Positions 8,918 through 20,627 of a stretch of 64,000 nucleotides of DNA are shown one piece after another. The position numbers and the translations under genes were made by a program. The DNA is from Novosphingobium sp. 9 (GTDB taxonomy: Bacteria > Pseudomonadota > Alphaproteobacteria > Sphingomonadales > Sphingomonadaceae): the NCBI RefSeq assembly GCF_025340265.1, contig NZ_CP022707.1, positions 2,604,501-2,668,500 of the forward strand, read 5' to 3'. Position 1 is the stretch's first letter. The number at the start of each line of letters is the position of its first letter. The notes below the pieces were generated by a model. It was given only the letters and a program-made list of their open reading frames with translations, was not told the DNA's origin and made no database searches.

Positions 8918-9265
8918 ATGCCAGACACGGAGACGGTTCGGACCGAGGGTGCCGAGGCCGGAAATTTTTCAGCAGCAACGCCCGGACCGGCCGCGATCAT
9001 CGGCCCGGACGGTGAGGAACTCTCGCTGGAGACCCTGCCGCCGGTTAACACATCGCGCTGGGTGGTGCGCCGCAAGGCGGAAGTCGTCGCGGCGGTGAAC
9101 GGCGGCCTGCTGACCGTCTCGCAGGCCTGCGAACGCTATCAGTTGACGCTGGAGGAACTCGCTTCGTGGCAGCGCGCCATCGATCGCGAGGGCATGGCAG
9201 GCCTGCGCGCCACGCGGGTCCAGCACTATCGCCAGTTGCACGAACGGCAGGGCCGCAAGGAGTAG
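8918..9265 (+). CDS. sciP: SciP, CtrA-inhibitory cell-cycle protein (DUF1153)
   Basis: The 115-residue protein contains the complete SciP/DUF1153 core: IGPDGEELSLETLPP, then RWVVRRKAEVVAAVNGGLLTVSQACERY and LASWQRAIDREGMAGLRATRVQ. The core is a helix-turn-helix-like trihelical fold that binds CtrA and blocks its recruitment of RNA polymerase in Caulobacter. The first 30 residues are a variable leader. The ORF stands alone, with TTAA-rich boxes upstream. The ORF boundary is unambiguous (ATG at 8918). Confidence 0.93.
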   Translation: MPDTETVRTEGAEAGNFSAATPGPAAIIGPDGEELSLETLPPVNTSRWVVRRKAEVVAAVNGGLLTVSQACERYQLTLEELASWQRAIDREGMAGLRATRVQHYRQLHERQGRKE

Positions 9266-9277
9266 CGCCCCTCCCCT

Positions 9278-9730
9278 TCAGCGGTGGAACGACAGCACCT
9301 CGCCGTCGTAGAGAATGCTCTGCGGCGGTCCTGCGCGCGTGAAGACGATGTCCGCAGCCTTCGCGCCCGAGGCGGCCTGAAGCCGGAGACGGTTAGCCCG
9401 GATCGCGGCAACCGCGCCCATCTGCAAAGGGCCATACTGCCCCAGATACCGCTCCCCGGCGCCTCCACGGCGCTCCATCACGACGATGCGACGGCCACCA
9501 TGCACGGCACACCCGGCGCAGACCGGTTTCAGCCAGTAGGCATAATCGAACAGCGCGAACACGCGCCCGCCAGCCCGGATCTGACCCAGCCGGTGCCACG
9601 TCAGGTGGTCATGATCGCAGTCGGTAGAGCCAGTGAAACCGCCTGCGATCAGTTGTGAGGTCAGGCCGCCAAGACATTGATCAGACTGCGCAATAGCCGG
9701 TCCTGCCATGGTCATGGCGAGCGCAAGCAT
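9278..9730 (-). CDS. Hypothetical secreted protein
   Basis: The 150-residue product has a short signal peptide (LALAMTMAGPAIAQ). The mature part has three cysteines in its first 25 residues plus a C-x-G-C-A-V-H segment near residue 70, so disulfide bonds are possible. It is otherwise a beta-rich pattern ending in 'SILYDGEVLSFHR'. No family is recognised. A GGAAG sequence lies upstream of the ATG at 9730. The gene follows DNA ligase on the same strand with a 24-base gap and faces sciP. Confidence 0.7.
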   Translation of the reverse strand: MLALAMTMAGPAIAQSDQCLGGLTSQLIAGGFTGSTDCDHDHLTWHRLGQIRAGGRVFALFDYAYWLKPVCAGCAVHGGRRIVVMERRGGAGERYLGQYGPLQMGAVAAIRANRLRLQAASGAKAADIVFTRAGPPQSILYDGEVLSFHR

Positions 9731-9754
9731 ACCCAGCTTCCAACCCCGTCGTCG

Positions 9755-12263
<2,509 letters not shown>

Positions 12264-13871
12264 ATGGCCAGCGGCCCAAAAACGCAGATGACCGCGACCT
12301 GTGCATGGATGGCGCTTGCCTCCTGGAGCGCCATACTGGCAGCGCCTGCCCATGCCGAAACAACCGCAGAAGCAGACGCCGAAGTCGCCAATCGCACACA
12401 GGTGATCCAGGTTGCGCAGACCAGCAACCAGCCGATTCGTGTGCCCCGCTCGCAGCGCCCCGTGCCCGTGCAGATCGGCGCGCCCCCGCCGGTGCCGGTG
12501 CCGGTATCCCCGCCGATCCCCGAGCCGGTTCCCGGCGGCACGCCCGCCAAGGCCGGCATTCCGCAGAGCCTGCGCTGGACCGAGGACTGGTCCAACCTTG
12601 CCGATCTTGCCCAGCGGACATCGCCGCTGGAAGCCTTGCGCTATATCCCGCTCGGCGACGATCCACGCACCTATCTTTCGATCGGCGGAGAGGGGCGCTG
12701 GAATTACACCTATTACAGCTCACTCAATGTCGGCGCCAAGGGCAAGGACAAGCTTTCCGTGCTGCAGCAGCGACTGCGACTGGTGGGCGATCTGCATATC
12801 GGCCCCAATTTCCGCGCCTTTGTGGAACTGGGTGACAACCGGGAATTCTTCGAGGACACCCATACGCCGCCCAACCGCGACAAGTTCGACATCATGCAGG
12901 CCTTCGTCGACGTGACGATCCCCTTCGATGCCACCACCAAGCTTACCTTGCGCCCCGGCCGGTTCGAAATGCCGATCGGCAACGGCAAGATGGTGGGCCT
13001 GCGCGATGGCGTGAACGTGCGCTTCATCTATCAGGGTATCCGCGGAACCTTTGTGAAGAAGGGCCTGTTCCGCATCGATGCTTTCGCCGTGAAACCGGTC
13101 ACTTACGATGATGGCAGCGCTTTCGACGACAAGCCGGAGAAAGGCCGCCATTTCAACGGGATCTATGCAGCCAGTGTGCCGGGCCTGATCATTCCCGATC
13201 TGGCGGTGGACCTCTACTGGTACGATCTGTACCGCCAGAATGCCCGCTATGCGACGCTGACCGGCACCGAAAGCCGCCGGACCTGGGGCCTGAGGCTTTC
13301 CGGCCGTTCCAACGGATTCGATTACGACGGCGAATGGGCGTACCAGAACGGCAGCTTCGCGGGCGAGAAGATCGAGGCCTGGGGAATGCTGCTGGAGGGC
13401 GGTTACAGCCTGAAGAATGCCCCGCTCGCGCCGCGCTTCGGCGGGCGCATCAATTACTTCAGCGGTGACAGCAATCCCAACGACGGCAAGATCGGCACGT
13501 TCGCACCGCCCTTTCCGCGCACGCCGCTCTATACCGATTCCGGCTGGTTCAACTTCTCGAACCTGTTCGATGTGTTCCCCAGCGTTACGCTGAAGCCGAC
13601 GAAGAAGCTGTCCATCGTCACCGGGCCAGACTTCCTGTGGCGCGCGACCAAGAACGATGCGGTCTATGCCGGGCCGACGAACTTCCCGCTGATCCGCCCG
13701 ATCGGCAACCGCTACGTTGGCACCGACCTCAACTTTCAGGTCGACTACCTCGCCACCAAGAACCTGAGCTTCCACCTGTACTACACGCATTTCATGGCCA
13801 GCGATGCCTTCCAGGCAGGCGGCGGGCGCAGTTCGGACTACTTCGGGTTCTGGACCGACGTGCGGTTCTGA
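12264..13871 (+). CDS. Alginate-export family outer-membrane porin
   Basis: The protein has about 535 residues. After an N-terminal signal peptide (cleavage near APAHAE) there is a Pro/Val-rich linker (residues 65-100, repeated PVPVP) and then a long beta-barrel region of the Alginate_exp type: 'LSIGGEGRWNYTYYSS', 'LQQRLRLVGDLHIGPNFRAFVELGD', 'LTLRPGRFEMPIGNGKMVGLRDGVNVR' and a terminal aromatic F. The start at 12264 follows GAGGAGGAGAG. Members in sphingomonads and Pseudomonas are probably substrate-uptake porins. It borders the aromatic-acid cluster but is transcribed apart from it, so a role in uptake of those compounds is inference only. Confidence 0.85.
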   Translation: MASGPKTQMTATCAWMALASWSAILAAPAHAETTAEADAEVANRTQVIQVAQTSNQPIRVPRSQRPVPVQIGAPPPVPVPVSPPIPEPVPGGTPAKAGIPQSLRWTEDWSNLADLAQRTSPLEALRYIPLGDDPRTYLSIGGEGRWNYTYYSSLNVGAKGKDKLSVLQQRLRLVGDLHIGPNFRAFVELGDNREFFEDTHTPPNRDKFDIMQAFVDVTIPFDATTKLTLRPGRFEMPIGNGKMVGLRDGVNVRFIYQGIRGTFVKKGLFRIDAFAVKPVTYDDGSAFDDKPEKGRHFNGIYAASVPGLIIPDLAVDLYWYDLYRQNARYATLTGTESRRTWGLRLSGRSNGFDYDGEWAYQNGSFAGEKIEAWGMLLEGGYSLKNAPLAPRFGGRINYFSGDSNPNDGKIGTFAPPFPRTPLYTDSGWFNFSNLFDVFPSVTLKPTKKLSIVTGPDFLWRATKNDAVYAGPTNFPLIRPIGNRYVGTDLNFQVDYLATKNLSFHLYYTHFMASDAFQAGGGRSSDYFGFWTDVRF

Positions 13872-13916
13872 GGGCCGGTTTTCGATAAATGGAGGAGACG
13901 GGGCAGATCAAGGCAA

Positions 13917-13943
13917 GCGTCGCGTCGCGTCGCGTCGCGTCGC
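13917..13943. repeat. GCGTC pentanucleotide tandem repeat (five copies)
   Basis: Five exact copies of GCGTC run head to tail (13917-13941), followed by a partial copy, in the short convergent spacer between the porin and LysR genes. A pentanucleotide repeat can vary in length by slippage; being intergenic, it would not alter a protein here. Confidence 0.9.
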
Positions 13944-13968
13944 CCCGCTCCTTCATCCTCCAACGCCC

Positions 13969-15006
13969 TCATTCTCCAGCGCGTTCATCCCAAAGTTCCA
14001 CGATGTCGCTTTCCTCCAGCCGGGCAACCTCGCGCTCCAGCTCCGCCAGCAGCAGCTTGCCAGCTGCGCTCAGCGTACTGCGATAAATAAGGCCCGCAGG
14101 GCGCACCATGTCGGGCACGGAAAATGGCAGGATGCGCAAGGTATCGCGGGTCAGGTCTCCGGCGATCAGCACCCGTGGAACCGCGCTGATGAAGGTGCCC
14201 GCCAGAAGCAGTTCGCGCATGAAGCCCACCGAACTGGACTGCACCCCGGTATCGACCGGCAGGCCGATAGCCTCCAGCACTTCGCGCACATCACGCTCCA
14301 TCAGCGTGGAGACAGCCGGGAGCACGAAGCCATACCGCTGGACATCGGCCAGCGTGATCACACCGCCCCGCTCGAACAGCGGATGGTCGGCGCGCGCCAC
14401 CAGCGAGATCGGCTCGTTGTAAAGGACGCGGCGCACCAGACTGTCGTCCACTCCCTGCCCCGGCACGGAGGGATAGAGCCGCCCCACCACCACATCGACC
14501 TCGCCCGAAAGCAGCGCGGGCACCAACTGGTCCGTGCGCCCCTCGACGATCTCGATCGAAAGGTGCGCCGCTTCGCTTTCAGCGTGGGCGAGCACGGCAG
14601 GGAGCAGCCCGTGCGCCGCCACCGGCAAAGCGCCCACGCGAATGGAGCGCCTCTCGCCATCCGCCATACGGCCCAGATCCGCCTCCAGCTCGCGGATCGT
14701 CGAGAGCAGGCGACGGGCACTGGCGGTCAGCACCGCCCCGGTCTCGTTCGGGCGCACCCCGCGCGAATGCCGCTCGAAGATCTCCGTGCCGACGATCTCC
14801 TCGACTTCCTGCAACGTGCGCGAAAGTGCAGGCTGGCTGACCCGAAGCGCCCGCGAGGCACCCAGCACGCTCTTGTGCCGCTCCAGCGCATCGATGACGC
14901 GCAGATGCCGGATCTTCAGGCGCTGTTCGAGATAGTGGGACAAGACGGGTGGCAGTTCCTTATCGGTTGCGACATGCGTGCGACGGTGAATGAGCGTAAG
15001 CGGCAT
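13969..15006 (-). CDS. LysR-family transcriptional regulator (PcaQ/GbpR-like)
   Basis: The 345-residue protein has an N-terminal winged helix (about residues 30-90: LRVIDALERHKSVLGASRALRVSQPALSRTLQEVEEIVGTEIFERHSRG) and a periplasmic-binding-protein-like effector domain. The wording of both domains resembles PcaQ, the activator of protocatechuate genes. It starts immediately after the stop of the upstream reductase (TGA-ATG), so it appears to be the last gene of the aromatic operon and not divergently placed as LysR regulators usually are. It likely senses an aromatic or ring-cleavage intermediate of the cluster. The exact start is uncertain within the first 30 residues. Confidence 0.85.
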   Translation of the reverse strand: MPLTLIHRRTHVATDKELPPVLSHYLEQRLKIRHLRVIDALERHKSVLGASRALRVSQPALSRTLQEVEEIVGTEIFERHSRGVRPNETGAVLTASARRLLSTIRELEADLGRMADGERRSIRVGALPVAAHGLLPAVLAHAESEAAHLSIEIVEGRTDQLVPALLSGEVDVVVGRLYPSVPGQGVDDSLVRRVLYNEPISLVARADHPLFERGGVITLADVQRYGFVLPAVSTLMERDVREVLEAIGLPVDTGVQSSSVGFMRELLLAGTFISAVPRVLIAGDLTRDTLRILPFSVPDMVRPAGLIYRSTLSAAGKLLLAELEREVARLEESDIVELWDERAGE

Positions 15007-16092
15007 TCAGGTCGCGCAGGCCGGGGGCAAGCCTAACGCGCCGGGGGGTACAGCGGAACCCCCGGCAGCGCCCGCTCCGGCGAAAGAGAAAGCATCATCG
15101 CCACGCCAGGCAGGATCGATCGTCACGCTGTCGCCCGCCACCCGGCTTACGCAGGCGCACATCCGTGCATTCTCGCGGTGCTGGGCGGGAGAAAAGAACA
15201 CATCGCGATGATCGACCGCGCCTTCGACGGAAACGATGTCCACTGCGCACAAGCCGCATTCGCCACGGCGGCATTCGAACACCACTTCGACGCCTGCCGC
15301 TTCCAGCGCATCGAGCATGGACTCGTTCTCGCGCACCGCGATCTCGGTGCCCAGACGCGGCACCTTGACGGTGAAGGCTTGCGCCGCATGCGCGCCGCTG
15401 GAGCCGAACGTCTCGAAGCGCAGCTTCTCCAGCGGTCGCCCTGCCTCGCCCCAGACCGCACGCACAGCATCCATCAGCCCCAGCGGCCCGCACATGTAGA
15501 GTTCGGACCCTTGCGGCAAGGCCGCGATCTCGGCAGCCAGATCGAGGTGGTGCCCGGCAGCGGCATCGAAACGCGCGAACCTGTCCCCCAACAGCGCCGC
15601 CAATTCCTCGCCATAGGCGAACTCATCCGCGTCACGCGCGGCATAGACCATGCGCAGCGAGGCCCCGCGCAGCGCCAACTGATGCGCCATGGCCACCATC
15701 GGGGTCACGCCCACACCGCCTGCCATCAGCAGATAATGCGGCGCTCCGTGCATCAGCGGGAAGTCGCAGCGCGGCGCTTGCAAGGCCAGTGCATCGCCCT
15801 CTTCCAGCCTCCACATGAAGGCCGAGCCTCCCCGGCTTTCGGGCTGGCGTTTCACCGCGATGCGTATCTGCGCGCCTTCGTGGGCGACCACCGAGTAGCT
15901 GCGCTCGTCCGACCGTCCGGCAATATCCACGCCAATCCGGACATGGCTCCCCGGCTGCGCGGACACCGCCTGCGGCAGTATAAGCGTGAACTCGCGAATG
16001 CTTGGCGTGACCTGCCGGATCGCCACTACCTGCGCGCGCATCCAGCCGGGCTTCAGATCGATCAGGCTGCGCTCCATCACTTCCCCACTCAT
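15007..16092 (-). CDS. VanB-type oxidoreductase (FMN/NAD reductase with C-terminal 2Fe-2S ferredoxin)
   Basis: This electron-transfer partner of a Rieske oxygenase has a flavin-binding barrel (SYSVV motif around residue 65), a NAD-binding domain (LLMAGGVGVTPMVAMAH; MCGPLGLMDAV), and a plant-type 2Fe-2S domain with C-x4-C-x2-C (CRRGECGLC) plus a distal Cys. Its ATG overlaps the stop of the upstream oxygenase gene (ATGA), tying it to that enzyme. The protein has about 361 residues and carries an Ala/Gly/Pro-rich C-terminal tail of roughly 35 residues after the ferredoxin domain that VanB proteins usually lack. Confidence 0.9.
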   Translation of the reverse strand: MSGEVMERSLIDLKPGWMRAQVVAIRQVTPSIREFTLILPQAVSAQPGSHVRIGVDIAGRSDERSYSVVAHEGAQIRIAVKRQPESRGGSAFMWRLEEGDALALQAPRCDFPLMHGAPHYLLMAGGVGVTPMVAMAHQLALRGASLRMVYAARDADEFAYGEELAALLGDRFARFDAAAGHHLDLAAEIAALPQGSELYMCGPLGLMDAVRAVWGEAGRPLEKLRFETFGSSGAHAAQAFTVKVPRLGTEIAVRENESMLDALEAAGVEVVFECRRGECGLCAVDIVSVEGAVDHRDVFFSPAQHRENARMCACVSRVAGDSVTIDPAWRGDDAFSFAGAGAAGGSAVPPGALGLPPACAT

Positions 16093-17149
16093 TCCGCTGC
16101 CTCCGCCAGCACCGGCGCCTGTTCGGCCGCGATCATCCGGTCGATCGCCCGGCGCGCCCACATCGAACCGGCATCGATGTTGAGGTTGTAGAAGACATGG
16201 TCGGGATGCTCGTCGATGGCGCGCTGCTGCGCCTCAATCACGGTCTCGTCCTCCACCATGATCCCCCCGCCCGCTTCCAGCACGCGGCGGGTCTGGCCCT
16301 GATCGCGCACGTTGTAATTGCGCAGGTGCGCCCAGAAGTAATAGCAGGTCTTGTCCGTTGAAGGCGTGGGCAGGTGGAGCACGCGCATGTCGACACCCTG
16401 CGAGCGGTCCCCGTCCGGCGCGCCGGTGCCGCTGGGCGCGACGCCCACTTCCAGATAGATCACGCTCGGCGCCAGAAAGTTGATGATCTGCCAGCGGTCG
16501 GTCTTGCCCGGCTTGTTCAGCTGCGCGGCCCAGAACGGTGGCGCGTCCTGCTCGATCACCCAGCGTTCGACCCGCGCGGTGCGCTCACCGTGATAGGCAT
16601 CGAACGGCGCTTCTGCCAACGCACTGTTGCCGATGCTGGAGGAATGCACGAACGTCTCGTGCGTCAGGTCCATCAGGTTGTCGATGACAAGGCGATAGTC
16701 GGCCTTTACTTCGGTCATGCTGCCATCGCCGGCCCATTCGGGATCGTCCGCCCAGGGCAGTTCGGGGATCAGGCCGGGGTCGGCCATCGCCGGATCGCCC
16801 GGCCAGACCCACACGAAGCGATGGCGCTGGACCACCGGATAGGCGCGCACGCAGGCAGACGGGTTGATCGTCTCCTGCGAGGGCATGTGCGTGCAGCGTC
16901 CGTTGGGACCGAACACCAGCCCGTGATAGCCGCAGCGCACCTCGTCCCCCTCCAGCGTGCCGATCGAAAGGGGCACCAGACGATGCCAGCAGGCATCCTC
17001 CAGCGCGGCGGGGTGCCGTCCTGCTTGCGATAGAGCACCATGCGCTTGTTGCAGATCGTACGCGAGAGCAGCGTGCGGCCAACTTCAGCGTCCCATGCCG
17101 CCACGTACCAGGCGTTCATCGGGAACGGGGGCGTCTTGTCCTGTGTCAT
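16089..17149 (-). CDS. VanA-type Rieske oxygenase (vanillate O-demethylase-like), frameshifted in this sequence
   Basis: The protein begins MTQDKTPPFPMNAWYVAAWDAEVG and shows a Rieske 2Fe-2S site (C-W-H ... C-G-Y-H) and the mononuclear iron triad region NLMDLTHETFVHSSSIG, which closely matches VanA. Such enzymes O-demethylate methoxy-aromatic acids with O2 and a reductase. The N-terminal 45 residues and the remainder lie in two frames. Restoring one C (G on the plus strand) in the G4 run at 17010-17013 gives 'QDGTPAALEDACWHRLVPLS' and one ORF of about 350 residues. It is followed with an ATGA overlap by its reductase. The substrate cannot be fixed from sequence. Confidence 0.88.
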
Positions 17150-17188
17150 GATAACCTCTCCCAAGGCGTTGTCTTATATCCGGAAGGA

Positions 17189-17551
17189 TCAGCGTGCGTG
17201 CGGCACCGCGCGGGTCTGCATGAAATCCTCGAAGCTCTCGCCGCGCATGATCGCGTAGACTTCGAGGTTGGTTTTCTTCACGACGCGGGCCCACTTCTCC
17301 AGAACGAAGAAATTGACGCCGCTCTGGACGATACCCAGCCAGTCGCGCGCGCGCACCAGCGCTTTCTCCTCCTCGTCCAGCCCGGCAACGGTCATTGCCG
17401 CTTCCTCGTCATCCCAGAACGCCTGCCGCGCTTCGGGGCGGATCATGTTCCAGAAGAAGCGGTTGAAAGCGATCCGGCGGTTGCAGGTGCGCAAGTCGAA
17501 CACATAAGTACCCTCGGGCATGCCGATGGTCTGGGGGTTCTGGGTAAACAT
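17189..17551 (-). CDS. ligA: Extradiol ring-cleavage dioxygenase small (LigA-type) subunit
   Basis: The 120-residue protein is of the LigA superfamily (alpha subunit of protocatechuate 4,5-dioxygenase): 'TYVFDLRTCNRRIAFNRFFWNMIRPEARQAFWDDEEAAMTVAGLDEEEKALVRARDWLGIVQSGVNFFVLEK'. In PCA 4,5-dioxygenase this all-helical subunit caps the LigB active site. Only three bases separate it from the ligB stop, so the two are translated together. The gene symbol is by family; the substrate (protocatechuate, gallate, methylgallate or another catechol acid) is open. Confidence 0.88.
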   Translation of the reverse strand: MFTQNPQTIGMPEGTYVFDLRTCNRRIAFNRFFWNMIRPEARQAFWDDEEAAMTVAGLDEEEKALVRARDWLGIVQSGVNFFVLEKWARVVKKTNLEVYAIMRGESFEDFMQTRAVPHAR

Positions 17552-17554
17552 GGC

Positions 17555-18445
17555 TCAGGCGACCTCCTGCTCGGCGTCCGGCGCAAGGCTTTCGCCCGCA
17601 CCTTCGGTCACGCGTTCCTCATACGTGACGACCGTCATCGCGGTGGTGGTCATCAGGTAATAGTTGCGATGCTGCTCTGCGATCGCATCGGGCAGCGCTC
17701 CGCGCATCGCCAACCACATGATCTGTTCGACGCTTTCCGCCCCGCCCAGCCGCACGTAATCGGCGTGGGTCATCTCGGTCAGCAACGCGGGATCGTCGCG
17801 CAGCAGTTCGAGGAAGCGGTGATCCCATTCGGTATTGTTGAAACCGGTGCGCTCGCCGTGGATCTGGTGCGAAAGCCCGCCAGTGCCGACCACCACGACC
17901 TTCAGGTCTTCGGGATAGCTCTCCACCGCGCGGCGCACCGCCTGCCCCAGACGATAGCAGCGCCGCGCGGTCGGCAGCGGATACTGCAGCACGTTGATGG
18001 CGATAGGCACGACCGTGCCCGGCCAGTCCGGCTCGTGCGGCCACAGCAGCGGCAGCGGCGAGGCTATGCCGTGATCGATCGGCTTGTTCTGAAAGAAAGC
18101 GAGGTCGAACTCCTCGTTCACCAGCGCCTCGCCGATGTGCGCCTGAAAATCGACATTACCGCGAATGTCCGGCAAACCACGCAGTCCCGCGCCTTCGTCG
18201 GCAATGGGGAAACGCTCGCCCACCCCCAGCGCGAACGTGGGGTAGAGGTCGAAGAACAGCGTGGTCGCATGGTCGTTGTAGAAGAACAGCAGCACGTCGG
18301 GCTGCTTTTCCGCCAGCCACTGCGCGACCGGCTTGTAGCCGTCGAACAGCGGCGCCCAGACCGGGTCGGCCTGCCGCCCCTTGTCGTAGGCGACGCCGAT
18401 GGTGGGCACATGCGAAGTGCCGATGCCGCCGATGATCCGTGCCAT
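17555..18445 (-). CDS. ligB: Extradiol ring-cleavage dioxygenase large (LigB-type) subunit
   Basis: The 296-residue catalytic subunit belongs to the type II extradiol dioxygenases. The non-heme Fe(II) ligands of LigB are present: His12 (TSHVP), His59 (YNDHA) and Glu240 (AESVEQIMW). Also present are the catalytic-base histidine region IDHG (His125) and LSHQ (His193). The order and spacing match Sphingobium LigB closely. It opens a catechol-carboxylate ring between C4 and C5. The downstream meta-cleavage genes (ligC, ligI, ligJ, ligK) are not in the window, so the ring-fission product must be processed by genes elsewhere. Confidence 0.93.
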   Translation of the reverse strand: MARIIGGIGTSHVPTIGVAYDKGRQADPVWAPLFDGYKPVAQWLAEKQPDVLLFFYNDHATTLFFDLYPTFALGVGERFPIADEGAGLRGLPDIRGNVDFQAHIGEALVNEEFDLAFFQNKPIDHGIASPLPLLWPHEPDWPGTVVPIAINVLQYPLPTARRCYRLGQAVRRAVESYPEDLKVVVVGTGGLSHQIHGERTGFNNTEWDHRFLELLRDDPALLTEMTHADYVRLGGAESVEQIMWLAMRGALPDAIAEQHRNYYLMTTTAMTVVTYEERVTEGAGESLAPDAEQEVA

Positions 18446-18479
18446 GTCGTATCCTGTCTCTTGTTCGATCGTATCAGGT

Positions 18480-19577
18480 TCAGTAGCCGCGCGCGGTTTC
18501 CGCCTCGGCCTGCTCGAAAAGCACGCGGCGCATCAGCAGGCCGGGCTTGTCAGGCGCGAAGCTGAGGTCGAACTGCGGTTCGACATCGCGGTTCACGGTC
18601 TCGGAAATCCACTCCAGCGCCTCGACGTCCTCCAGATAGGCCTGCTCGGACGCGGTGCGCAGGAAGGTGTCTGCCTCCTCGTCGTCCAGCCGGCTGTCGC
18701 GCGAATTGAACCACCAGTAGTGGATCGAGTTCTGCGTCTCTGGCGTGATCAGATGGGTGATGTTGAAGCGGTACTTGCGCGGCCCCGCCTCGACATCGGT
18801 GTTGTCGGTCACGCTGGCATAGGCGGTGTGCAGCGCGGGCGAGACGAAGCGCGCCTCGGAAAAGCGATCGACCTTGCGGTCCATCAGCTTCATCGGCACG
18901 CCGTAGATGCCCGGAGGCGGTGCGTTCTTGAGCGAGCGATAGATCACGATCACATCGCCCTCACGCCGCACGTCCAGCTTGGAACGGGCGAACTCGGGTG
19001 TTCCCACGGTGCCCGGATGCAGGAACGGAAAGTGCGTCTGGTCCAGCAGGTTCTCATGCATCGCCACATAGTCCGAGGCGATGTGATACTGCCCGCGCAC
19101 GCTTTTCCATTCGGGGCTGTCGAGCCACGAGGTATCAGGGATGAGCGCTTCGTCGGCATGGTCGGGATCGCCCATCCAGATCCACACCAGCGGGCCGCGC
19201 TCCGCCGTCGGAAATGCGCGGACATTGGCGTTCGTCGGCACGATCGGCATCGAGGGCATATCGACGCAGCGCCCCGAAGGATCGAACTGCATGCCGTGAT
19301 AGCCGCAGACCAGCACGTCGCCATCCAGCCGCCCCTTGGCCAGCGGGAAAGAGCGGTGCGGGCAGCGATTGCGCACCGCCACCGGCTCCCCCGCCAGTGT
19401 GCGATAGAGCGCCACGTCGATGCCCAGGATACGGCGGGCAAGAATATCGCGGCTGATCTCGTCGGAAAAGCCGGCGACGTACCAGCAATCGCGTACGATC
19501 GGCGTATTCTGGTCGGCAAAGCGCTCCATCTCCAGCGGCGAAGCGGCGATGGTCGAAGCGGCAGTGATCTGGTTCAT
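18480..19577 (-). CDS. Rieske non-heme iron oxygenase, alpha subunit
   Basis: The oxygenase has about 365 residues. The Rieske site is CPHRSFPLAKGRLDGDVLVCGYHG (C-x-H-x17-C-x2-H; residues about 70-93) and the mononuclear iron site is ENLLDQTHFPFLHPGTVG (Asn-x2-Asp-x2-His-x4-His). The start at 19577 follows GGGAGA. It differs clearly from the VanA-type oxygenase of the same operon and is preceded by its own FNR/ferredoxin reductase gene. A second, distinct O-demethylation or hydroxylation step is the likely role; ligBA follows 34 bases downstream. Confidence 0.9.
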   Translation of the reverse strand: MNQITAASTIAASPLEMERFADQNTPIVRDCWYVAGFSDEISRDILARRILGIDVALYRTLAGEPVAVRNRCPHRSFPLAKGRLDGDVLVCGYHGMQFDPSGRCVDMPSMPIVPTNANVRAFPTAERGPLVWIWMGDPDHADEALIPDTSWLDSPEWKSVRGQYHIASDYVAMHENLLDQTHFPFLHPGTVGTPEFARSKLDVRREGDVIVIYRSLKNAPPPGIYGVPMKLMDRKVDRFSEARFVSPALHTAYASVTDNTDVEAGPRKYRFNITHLITPETQNSIHYWWFNSRDSRLDDEEADTFLRTASEQAYLEDVEALEWISETVNRDVEPQFDLSFAPDKPGLLMRRVLFEQAEAETARGY

Positions 19578-19615
19578 GGCATGTCTCCCGAAAGGGGGCG
19601 AAAGAGAAAAAGGGA

Positions 19616-20596
19616 TCAGGCATCGAGCACCAGCGTGCCGCGGGCGCGCGAGACGCAGATGCACAGCGTGTCACAGGCGGCGCGCTCCTCGTCCGACAGG
19701 TAGCGGTCGCGGTGGTCGATTCTGTCGCCGCCCCCGATCACCGGCAGCGGACACAAGCCACATTCTCCGCGTCGGCAATCGGAGAGCATGTCGATGCCCT
19801 CTGCCGCCAATGCATCGAGAATGCTGACATCGCGCCCGACGCTGACGGTGCGGCCCGTCCGGCGCAGTTCGACCTCGAACGGGGCGTCGTCCGGTGCGGG
19901 GCCTGCGGTGAACATTTCGGAGCGTACACGCGAAGCCCCCCAACCCAGCGCCTCTGCGGCCGCGTGCGTCGCCTCGATCATCGCGGCGGGGCCGCAGACG
20001 TAGACCGTGGTATCATCCGATTGTGCCGCCAGCAGGGCGGGAATATCGAGGTGATCGACCGCCGGATCGCCGCTGAAATGCAGCCGCCCCTGCGCGCCTG
20101 CAAGCGCCGCGATCTCGTCCGCATAGGCCAGCTGGTCGTACGTTCGTCCGGCGTAGACCAGTTCGAACGGCCGTTGCCGACGCACCAGACTGCGCAGCAT
20201 CGCGTAGATCGGCGTCACCCCGATGCCGCCCGCAATCAACAGACTGCGATGATCGCGCCGGTCGAGCGGGAAGTTGTTCTTGGGGCGCGAGACTTTCAGC
20301 CGCGTGCCTTCCTCGAACGTCGCATGGATATGCGCCGAGCCGCGCTGGCGATCCTCACGCTGGACGGCGATGCGATACGTGTCCGCCGGATCGTCGGCCA
20401 GCCCTTCACCGCCGATCAGCGAGTAATGGCGAACGACCGGGCCGGTGCTGGGCGAAGCGGTGTGCAACTCCACATGCGCGCCCGGCGCCCCGCGCGGCAG
20501 GGCGGAACCATCCACCGAGGCGAGCAGATACTCGCGAACGCGCGGCGTCAACTGGCGGACGCGGCGCACCACGACGTCGATCAGGTGTCCTTGCAT
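19616..20596 (-). CDS. Rieske-oxygenase reductase (VanB-type FNR with 2Fe-2S domain)
   Basis: The reductase has about 326 residues. It has a flavin barrel (VVRHYSLIGGE), a NAD-binding domain (SLLIAGGIGVTPIYAML; YVCGPAAMIEA) and a C-terminal plant-type ferredoxin with CRRGECGLC and a fourth Cys in the terminal region. I set the start at 20596 (GGGAGAGATC before ATG). The longer frame to 20689 would run through the operator-like site upstream. It is the first gene of the leftward aromatic operon, so the operator sites at 20.63-20.74 kb directly control it. Confidence 0.9.
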   Translation of the reverse strand: MQGHLIDVVVRRVRQLTPRVREYLLASVDGSALPRGAPGAHVELHTASPSTGPVVRHYSLIGGEGLADDPADTYRIAVQREDRQRGSAHIHATFEEGTRLKVSRPKNNFPLDRRDHRSLLIAGGIGVTPIYAMLRSLVRRQRPFELVYAGRTYDQLAYADEIAALAGAQGRLHFSGDPAVDHLDIPALLAAQSDDTTVYVCGPAAMIEATHAAAEALGWGASRVRSEMFTAGPAPDDAPFEVELRRTGRTVSVGRDVSILDALAAEGIDMLSDCRRGECGLCPLPVIGGGDRIDHRDRYLSDEERAACDTLCICVSRARGTLVLDA

Positions 20597-20627
20597 GATC
20601 TCTCCCGGCCGGTCCTGACAGCCTATT

